Of a stretch of 39,214 bases of DNA, positions 33,721 to 39,214 are shown piece after piece. Position numbers and translations under genes: made by a program. A model generated the notes under the pieces. It was not told the DNA's origin, made no database searches, and worked only from the letters and a program-made list of their open reading frames with translations. The first letter of the stretch is position 1. Every line of letters starts with the position of its first letter. The DNA comes from JAGGSN01 sp965603725 (GTDB taxonomy: Bacteria; Zixibacteria; MSB-5A5; UBA10806; 4484-95). Location of the stretch: the NCBI GenBank assembly GCA_965603725.1, contig CBFDEC010000029.1, positions 1 through 39,214 on the forward strand, written 5' to 3'.

Positions 33721-35551
33721 CGATTTGATAAACAAGCTTAGATCGGGCAGCTTTTTTTCAGAGATCGACATTCATTTTGCCGGACTTATCAGCAGGCTTG
33801 ATATGGATAATCAGCCAGAAATTTATTTGGCAGGCGCGCTTATCAGCAATTATACCCAAAAGAAACACATCTGTCTCGATTTGCAATCGGTTGCGGGCAA
33901 GCCGGTTACTGACAACAAGGACGATTTTGAGCCTCTGGTTTGCCCCGATCTTGATGACTGGCTTAAAGCGCTGAAAGCCAGCCCGGTTGTTGGACGACCC
34001 GGCGATTTCAAGCCGCTTATACTCGATGATAGATCACGATTGTATCTTTACCGTTACTGGGAATATGAAACAAAACTCGCCTTATTATTGAAAAAACGCG
34101 CCGAGGAAGATTTTGTGACTACAGATTTGCAGTATCTTAAAGAGAGCTTTGCTCAATTTTTCCCTGGCGGTAATAATGAAACCGTCGATTGGCAGAAAGT
34201 AGCGGCGCTGACAGCGGTTGTTAAAAAGTTATGCATAATCACCGGTGGCCCCGGTACTGGAAAGACGGCTACAGTGGCCCGGATACTGGCTCTGCTTTTG
34301 AAACAGGACAATTCCCTGAAAATTGCTCTTACCGCCCCTACCGGAAAAGCCTGCGTTCGCATGCAACAATCGATAAGGGATTCCAAAATGACCTTTGAAT
34401 GTTCCGACCGGTTGAAAGATTTAATCCCCGAGAAAGCCGCCACTATCCACCGTCTTCTGCGGGCTGTACCGAATTCGCCTTATTTTCGATACAACGACAA
34501 TAACCTGCTATCCTATGATGTTGTGGTTGTGGATGAGGCTTCCATGGTCGACCTGGCCTTAATGACCAAGCTGGTCGGAGCCGTTTCCTCCCGGGCACGG
34601 TTGATTCTTCTTGGCGACAAAGATCAGCTTGCTTCTGTTGAAGCCGGCGCTGTTCTTGGCGATATTTGCAGTAAAAATCAATCTGATATTTTCTCAAAAA
34701 ATTTCTGCCTATTATATAAAAAGATTACCGGAGATACAATTCAGGATGGACGCCCGAATTCAAAATCTCCGGCAATTTCAGACTGTATCGTCGAGCTTCG
34801 CAAAAACTTCCGTTTCGGCATTGGAAGCGGCATCGGAATCATCAGCCAGAGCATAAACAACGGTGATGCGGATAAGGCAGTCCATTCATTGAAAAGTGAA
34901 GAGCATGCAGATATCAAATGGTCGCCCCTGCCGGCGCCTGGTAATTTAATGAAAGATTTAAAATCTGAAATCTTGCAGGGATTTATGAATTACCTGCAGG
35001 AGAGCGATCCTGTAAAAACCCTCGACATGCTCGATCGGTTCAGAGTTCTATGCGCGTTGAGGGATGGGCCATATGGAGTAATGTCTTTAAACAAAATTAT
35101 CGAACGGACACTGTCGTCCGAAAACCTGATAAAGCCTGATTCGTCATGGTACAGCGGCCGTCCGGTGATGATTACTAAAAACAATTATAATTTAAAATTG
35201 TACAACGGCGATATAGGCGTCATTTTGCCCGACCGGGAATCGAATAACGAGCTTCGCGCCTTTTTCATAGATTCGGACAATAAATTGAGGAAGGTTCCGC
35301 CTGCCCGGCTTGGCTATCATGAAACTGCTTTTGCTATGACTGTTCACAAAAGCCAGGGCTCCGAATATGACAGAATCCTGCTTATTCTACCCGATAGAGA
35401 TTCCCCTGTAGTAACTCGTGAGTTGATTTATACCGGAATAACAAGGGCAAGAGGACAGGCGGAGATACTGTGCCCGGAGAATATTTTTCGTACCGGTGTT
35501 TCTGTCCGAACAAAAAGGACCTCGGGTTTATCGGACATGCTCTGGTCATAG
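33713..35551 (+). CDS. recD: Exodeoxyribonuclease V subunit alpha (5'-3' helicase)
   Basis: 612 residues, matching the E. coli length (608). SF1B helicase motifs: Walker A ITGGPGTGKT with K184, motif II VVVDEASMVD, motif III LLGDKDQLASVEAGAVLGD, motif V AMTVHKSQGSEYD and motif VI YTGITRAR. The N-terminal part before residue 160 is the RecC-binding region. RecD is the fast 5'-3' motor and controls nuclease activity before Chi. The start lies inside the recB end (8-bp overlap). This confirms a classic RecBCD rather than AddAB. Confidence 0.97.
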   Translation: MNSDLINKLRSGSFFSEIDIHFAGLISRLDMDNQPEIYLAGALISNYTQKKHICLDLQSVAGKPVTDNKDDFEPLVCPDLDDWLKALKASPVVGRPGDFKPLILDDRSRLYLYRYWEYETKLALLLKKRAEEDFVTTDLQYLKESFAQFFPGGNNETVDWQKVAALTAVVKKLCIITGGPGTGKTATVARILALLLKQDNSLKIALTAPTGKACVRMQQSIRDSKMTFECSDRLKDLIPEKAATIHRLLRAVPNSPYFRYNDNNLLSYDVVVVDEASMVDLALMTKLVGAVSSRARLILLGDKDQLASVEAGAVLGDICSKNQSDIFSKNFCLLYKKITGDTIQDGRPNSKSPAISDCIVELRKNFRFGIGSGIGIISQSINNGDADKAVHSLKSEEHADIKWSPLPAPGNLMKDLKSEILQGFMNYLQESDPVKTLDMLDRFRVLCALRDGPYGVMSLNKIIERTLSSENLIKPDSSWYSGRPVMITKNNYNLKLYNGDIGVILPDRESNNELRAFFIDSDNKLRKVPPARLGYHETAFAMTVHKSQGSEYDRILLILPDRDSPVVTRELIYTGITRARGQAEILCPENIFRTGVSVRTKRTSGLSDMLWS

Positions 35552-35802
35552 AATATCTTACCCGGATTGGCAAAGATTTGCAGGCTATGTTCAGACTAAT
35601 CGATTGTTCCGCCGTAAGTTACAAAATCTGAGTTGGCGGGTTGAAAAATATTTTTTCATGCCTAAAATAATAACTTGACTTTCATTGTTTAAACATATAA
35701 TTGGCATCGTTTATTATTAAATTAAAGTTAAAATGTTTAGGATCGATACTGTTTAACTGGAACATTTAAAAACCGGATTTAGTTAATAAGCCCGGAGTAG
35801 CA

Positions 35803-35991
35803 ATGAAGAAAGCGAAAAAAACGAAGAAAAATATCAAACGATATATATTGGGGACTTTACTGGGAGTTGCGGTTGGTTTTTTGGTCAACCAGGTATCAAC
35901 CGGTATGAGTTCTCCATGCATGCTTCTATGCGAACCTGAAATTACAATGTCATATTTCGGGTTGGCGGGGTTTGTATTATCGCTGAAGTAG
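35803..35991 (+). CDS. Small two-helix membrane protein (DUF6132-like)
   Basis: 62 residues. A very basic N-terminus (KKAKKTKKNIKR) precedes a glycine-rich membrane helix (YILGTLLGVAVGFLV), a short loop with two cysteines (SPCMLLCEP) and a second hydrophobic segment (YFGLAGFVLS). The layout resembles the DUF6132 family, but I rely on pattern only. A GGAG lies 7 nt upstream of the ATG. The FmdB-type gene starts 7 bp after its stop, so the two form one transcript. Function unknown. Confidence 0.7.
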   Translation: MKKAKKTKKNIKRYILGTLLGVAVGFLVNQVSTGMSSPCMLLCEPEITMSYFGLAGFVLSLK

Positions 35992-35998
35992 GAATTTT

Positions 35999-36190
35999 AT
36001 GCCAATATTCGAATACAAATGTAATAAGTGTGATAATAAGTTTGAGCTTTTAAAATCCACCAATGATGATTCATCGGCGACCTGCCCCGGTTGCGGCAGT
36101 TCTGATGTATCGAGGCTGTTTTCAACCTTTGCCAGTTGTTCAAGCGATTCGATTTCGGGCGGCTGTAATCCCTCATCAAGCTTTTCCTGA
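35999..36190 (+). CDS. FmdB-family zinc ribbon protein
   Basis: 63 residues. The N-terminal MPIFEYKCNKCDNKFELL and CPGCGSSDVSRLFSTF are the FmdB-type zinc ribbon, with Cys8/Cys11 and Cys29/Cys32 as likely ligands. The tail is rich in Ser, Gly and Cys (CSSDSISGGCNPSSSFS), also typical of the family. The biochemical role of these small proteins is not settled; a regulatory or metal-binding role is usually suggested. It follows the small membrane protein by 7 bp and is closed by a terminator. Confidence 0.9.
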   Translation: MPIFEYKCNKCDNKFELLKSTNDDSSATCPGCGSSDVSRLFSTFASCSSDSISGGCNPSSSFS

Positions 36191-36202
36191 AGCTGATATA
36201 TG

Positions 36203-36226
36203 CTCCCGGTCGGGAGTTTTATTTAT
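36203..36226 (+). terminator. Rho-independent terminator after the FmdB-type gene
   Basis: CTCCC-GGTC-GGGAG (36203-36216) followed by TTTTATTTAT, 12 bp after the stop. Confidence 0.85.
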
Positions 36227-36364
36227 CTAAGTCGATAATATTAATCATAACCTAAAAAGCCGGTGCATGAGGACGTACACCAGCCACATGTAAAAATCGG
36301 GGAGCTCCTTTACGATTTTGATTGACTAATCGACAATAAAATCTATCTTAACAATATAATAACT

Positions 36365-36423
36365 GTGGGGGAAGCTGTATTTACCCCCGCTTGAAAATAC
36401 TATCATAACCTCAAAGAAGGTTA
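36365..36423 (+). promoter_or_regulatory. Two hairpins in the leader of a small ORF
   Basis: GTGGGGG/CCCCCGC (36365-36390, one G-T pair, 12-nt loop) and TAACCT/AGGTTA (36406-36423) precede a strong ribosome site. They do not match a riboswitch I recognise and have no T run. The interval from 36227 to 36364 shows nothing else except a loose inverted repeat near 36264-36283 (GGTG...CACC). Confidence 0.25.
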
Positions 36424-36462
36424 GCTGGAAAATTTACAAACATTTTTAAACAGGAGGTTTCC

Positions 36463-36555
36463 ATGAAAAGAGTTGATATTGCTTTGTTGATTGGCATGTC
36501 AGCTTTTTTGCTGGTTTTTGTCATCACTCCATGCTTCAAGGCAGCAAGGAGATAA
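36463..36555 (+). CDS. Thirty-residue signal-peptide-like ORF
   Basis: A strong AGGAGG lies 6 nt before an ATG that encodes MKRVDIALLIGMSAFLLVFV, then ITPCFKAARR and a TAA. The peptide looks like a complete export signal cut off just after its cleavage region. It could be a genuine membrane micropeptide, or the surviving start of a lost exported protein. The next exported protein begins 90 bp downstream with its own signal peptide and ribosome site. Confidence 0.4.
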   Translation: MKRVDIALLIGMSAFLLVFVITPCFKAARR

Positions 36556-36645
36556 AAGGGACTTTGAAAATTAAATTCTTGAAAAATTCTAGGTTTTGCT
36601 GTGCATCAAGGAATAAATGAAGAAAACAAAGAAATGAGGTGAGAA

Positions 36646-38352
36646 ATGAAAAGGACGAGTTTTGCAAGCATAATAGTGTTGGTATTTGAGTTGGTGTTTT
36701 GGGGAGTGCAACTGGCGCAGGCGCAGGTTGATACGGCCTGGGTGAGAAGATACAAAGGTGGACCGGGAGACTATTATGATGATCTGGCGCATGCCATAGC
36801 CGTAGATGGTTCGGGCAATGTCTATGTGACGGGATTTAGTTGGGGCAGTTGGGAAACAGCCGATGACTATGCCACCATCAAGTATGAACCCGAAGGAGAT
36901 ACGGCCTGGGTGAGAAGATACAACGGACCGGGAAACTCCACTGATTATGCTTATGACATAGCCGTAGATGGTTCGAGCAATGTCTATGTGACGGGATGGA
37001 GTATAAGCAGTGGGACAAATCGAGACTATGCGACCATTAAGTATGAACCCAATGGAAATATTGCCTGGGTAAGAAGATACAACGGACCGGCAAACGGCTG
37101 GGATTATGCTGAGGCCATAGCGGTAGATGGTTCGGGCAATGTCTATGTGACGGGAGGAAGCATCGGAAGTGCGCTGCCAGACTTTGACTATGCCACCATC
37201 AAGTATTATCCCAATGGAGATACTGCCTGGGTGAGAAGATACAACCAGGCAAATGGCTATGATAGGGCCTCTGCCATAGCGGTAGATGATTCTGGCAATG
37301 TCTATGTGACGGGACAAAGTATCGGAATTGGGACAGACTATGACTATGCCACCATCAAGTATTATCCCAATGGAGATACTGTCTGGATGAGGATATACAA
37401 CGAGGCAAATGGCGGTGATATTGCCTATGACATAGCGGTAGATGGTTTGGGCAATGTCTATGTGACGGGAGGAAGCATCGGAATTGGGACAAGCCGGGAC
37501 TATGCCACCATCAAGTATTATCCCAATGGAGATACTGCCTGGATGAGAAGATACAATGGACCGGGAAACGGCACGGATTGTGCTTTAGCCATAGCCGTAG
37601 ATGGTTCGGGCAATGTCTATGTGACGGGAGGAAGTGTCGGCGATGGGACAAATGGAGACTATGCGACCATCAAGTATGAACCCAATGGAAATACTGCCTG
37701 GGTAAAAAGATACAACGGACCGGGAAATGGCTGGGATCAGCCTTGGGATGCCATAGCCGTAGATGATTCTGGCAATGTCTATGTGACGGGAGAAAGCATC
37801 GGAAGTGGGACAGACTATGACTATGCCACCATCAAGTATTATCCCAATGGAGATACTGCCTGGGTGAGAAGATACAACGGACCGGGAAACGACAGTGATG
37901 TGGCTTGTGACATAACCGTAGATGGTTCGGGCAATGTCTATGTGACTGGAGGAAGTAATGGCACTGCAGGCTTTGACTATGCCACCATAAAATACAGCGA
38001 GGGACCACCCCCCTGCTCCTACCTCCCTGGCGATGTCAACATGGCTTTAGGTATCTGGCCGCCAACGGTAATCGGCGGCGATGTTACCTATTTAGTCGGT
38101 TACTTCATCGGCGGTGGTCAAGAGTCATGCCTGCTGGACGGTTTCTGGTGTTCCGCGGATATTAATGGCGACTGTCTGATAATCGGCGGCGACGTAACTG
38201 CCCTGGTAGGCTACTTTGTTGCTGGCGGTGCTTTAACGTTCTGTCCCGATTACGAACCTGCATGGCCTCCTGTTCCTGACAATCCACCATCAGGCTGGCC
38301 GAACTGCGACACGCCTGTGATAAACAGCAGGGTTATTCCGACTGGAGAATGA
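36646..38352 (+). CDS. Secreted SBBP beta-propeller protein with dockerin-like doublet
   Basis: 568 residues. A signal peptide ending in LAQAQ is followed by eight repeats of about 53-58 residues, each with DYATIKYxPxGDTAWVRRYN and AIAVDGSGNVYVTGGS, the SBBP propeller unit. The DNA copies are also nearly identical, suggesting recent duplication or gene conversion. Residues about 465-540 hold two dockerin-like units (PGDVN ... GGDVTYLVGYFIGGG and ADINGDC ... GGDVTALVGYFVAGG). The last residues, VIPTGE, match the start of an IPTL-CTERM-type sorting signal, but the frame stops there. The matching membrane helix and arginine tail continue in another frame (38349-38426). A ribosome site (GAGGTGAG) precedes the ATG. 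Confidence 0.88.
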   Translation: MKRTSFASIIVLVFELVFWGVQLAQAQVDTAWVRRYKGGPGDYYDDLAHAIAVDGSGNVYVTGFSWGSWETADDYATIKYEPEGDTAWVRRYNGPGNSTDYAYDIAVDGSSNVYVTGWSISSGTNRDYATIKYEPNGNIAWVRRYNGPANGWDYAEAIAVDGSGNVYVTGGSIGSALPDFDYATIKYYPNGDTAWVRRYNQANGYDRASAIAVDDSGNVYVTGQSIGIGTDYDYATIKYYPNGDTVWMRIYNEANGGDIAYDIAVDGLGNVYVTGGSIGIGTSRDYATIKYYPNGDTAWMRRYNGPGNGTDCALAIAVDGSGNVYVTGGSVGDGTNGDYATIKYEPNGNTAWVKRYNGPGNGWDQPWDAIAVDDSGNVYVTGESIGSGTDYDYATIKYYPNGDTAWVRRYNGPGNDSDVACDITVDGSGNVYVTGGSNGTAGFDYATIKYSEGPPPCSYLPGDVNMALGIWPPTVIGGDVTYLVGYFIGGGQESCLLDGFWCSADINGDCLIIGGDVTALVGYFVAGGALTFCPDYEPAWPPVPDNPPSGWPNCDTPVINSRVIPTGE

Positions 38353-38426
38353 TTATACTGGCTTTGCTCATATTGGCTATAGGAACCATTGCTGTTATCC
38401 GTAGGCGCAGGGCTGTTATTGTTTGA
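38349..38426 (+). pseudogene. Displaced C-terminal membrane anchor of the SBBP protein
   Basis: In the -1 frame relative to the upstream gene, an ATG overlapping its TGA opens MIILALLILAIGTIAVIRRR, then RAVIV and a stop. A single hydrophobic helix followed by four arginines is exactly the end of IPTL-CTERM/PEP-CTERM-like sorting signals, and the expected preceding motif (IPT-x-EW) ends the upstream frame. A small deletion, or a sequencing error, has split the signal. Less likely, it is a separate 25-residue membrane peptide translated by coupling. Confidence 0.65.
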
Positions 38427-38780
38427 CTAATAATAATCGTATCCGCAATCCTGAATCATCTGCTTGATTATTATTTTATTTGATGACGAAATATTTAGCA
38501 ATTGAAATCCGGCATTGTAATAACCGGTTTCTTCATCAACCCGGCTCCATATACACTTAGCCTCAAAAGTAATATCATTCTTTCCATCAATTGCTTTGGG
38601 CAGGGTCAACTTTAACATAAAGCCGGCATTTTCTCTGACCGGCTCATCACAGCTTATCATAGCGCCCTCTATGGAGGCGTTTATCATTCGTCCGATCATC
38701 TGATAAACATCTTTATTGAATACTGGCGGATAATTAGCTAAGCGTCTTCTTTTAAATATTCTTCTCTCGATCATAACCAT
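38427..38780 (-). CDS. PilZ-domain protein
   Basis: 117 residues with the c-di-GMP-binding features of PilZ: an N-terminal arginine cluster (ERRIFKRRRL) and the NASIEGAMI motif ([D/N]xSxxG). Beta strands follow (FMLKLTLP, FEAKCIWSRVDEE, YNAGFQLLNI) as expected. It probably senses cyclic di-GMP and adjusts motility, surface or secretion functions. It stands alone, converging on the SBBP gene tail with no gap. M1 and M3 are both possible starts; no strong ribosome site is seen. Confidence 0.85.
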   Translation of the reverse strand: MVMIERRIFKRRRLANYPPVFNKDVYQMIGRMINASIEGAMISCDEPVRENAGFMLKLTLPKAIDGKNDITFEAKCIWSRVDEETGYYNAGFQLLNISSSNKIIIKQMIQDCGYDYY

Positions 38781-38832
38781 GATATTCCGTTCAAATTTTT
38801 ACTTGATATATTGATATAAAAGATTTATCGGA

Positions 38833-38956
38833 GCATAATCGTTCAAATTTTATAATAAAAAAATATTGTTTCAGTTTTTAATATCTGTCTAAACAGGTGA
38901 TTTTACATAATGCAGAATATATCAGTAAAATAAGCCGTTCATAGGTACTGAATATT
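38833..38956 (+). repeat. Direct repeat of about 124 bp, copy 1
   Basis: Starts GCATAATCGTTCAAATTTTA and ends GGTACTGAATATT. It matches 39009-39134 with scattered differences. Non-coding and AT-rich. Confidence 0.85.
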
Positions 38957-38974
38957 TGGCCCATAATGAGGTAA

Positions 38975-39001
38975 CCCACTCCCGCTTTGGGCGGGAGTGG
39001 G
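38975..39001. repeat. Strong hairpin between the two direct repeats
   Basis: CCCACTCCCGC and GCGGGAGTGGG form a perfect 11-bp stem with a 5-nt loop in an otherwise AT-rich gap. No T run follows. It resembles a REP-type or mobile-element hairpin more than a terminator. Confidence 0.7.
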
Positions 39002-39008
39002 GCACCCT

Positions 39009-39134
39009 GCATAATCGTTCAAATTTTATAATAAAAAAATATTGTTTCAGTTTTTAATATCTGTTTAAATAGATGATTTTACATATGGCCCGAATATATC
39101 AGTTAAATAAGCCATTCATGGGTACTGATATATT
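39009..39134 (+). repeat. Direct repeat of about 124 bp, copy 2
   Basis: Second copy, 176 bp after the first. The first 60 or so bases match almost perfectly, and differences increase toward the right. No gene is visible from here to the window end. Confidence 0.85.
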
Positions 39135-39214
39135 ATAAATGATTTCATTACACCCATGAAGGTCTATCAGAGGGGATAGCGACGGATTTTGAAATGGGAA
39201 TCTTGCCGAAAGGA

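Noticed and set aside
36589..37317. A 242-codon minus-strand frame
   Set aside because: It is antisense to the SBBP repeats, stays open only because the repeats are nearly identical, and has no ribosome site.

Overview
The window is about 39 kb of a bacterial chromosome. Two secreted proteins end in T9SS/FlgD-like tails with a YPNPFN or HPNPFN motif. A dockerin-like doublet built on GGDVTxLVGYF and several small outer-membrane barrels are also present. Together these suggest a Gram-negative member of the FCB group, possibly a candidate phylum such as Zixibacteria. This placement is inferred from protein style, not from a marker-gene tree.

Left end (1-6800). A truncated exported coiled-coil protein is followed by a minus-strand two-component pair: a membrane PAS histidine kinase and a NarL-type regulator. 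Next comes a degraded stretch holding an IS200-type transposase remnant with its end hairpins, an exported ankyrin plus PD40-propeller protein with a damaged-looking start, an excisionase-like HTH gene and an integrase reduced to its first 37 codons. The integrase remnant stops 20 bp before a tRNA-Leu(UAG).

Housekeeping block (6818-12228). tRNA-Leu, tig, clpP, clpX, engB and purA lie on the plus strand and cover folding and proteolysis, ribosome assembly and purine synthesis. The first 28 bp around the engB start are duplicated on both sides of a 98-bp insertion that carries a hairpin repeat.

Envelope block (12324-19192). This holds a TolC-like channel, an OmpA-family protein with thrombospondin type 3 repeats, a CsgG-like exported protein, a small barrel and an LPP20-like protein, separated by clear terminators.

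Metabolism and mobile block (19466-22512). A KAS III-like enzyme and panC flank a RAYT transposase surrounded by at least five REP palindromes.

Secreted enzymes (22678-26524). An M14 carboxypeptidase and an FG-GAP propeller protein both carry the sorting tail.

DNA repair (26860-35551). recC, recB and recD form a compact operon.

Right end (35803-39214). It contains a small membrane protein, an FmdB-type zinc ribbon, an aborted signal-peptide ORF, an SBBP-propeller/dockerin protein whose IPTL-CTERM-like tail is thrown out of frame, a PilZ protein, and a direct repeat of about 124 bp around a strong hairpin.

I see no CRISPR array, prophage or biosynthetic cluster. The most unusual material is in the small repeat families and in the disrupted genes.
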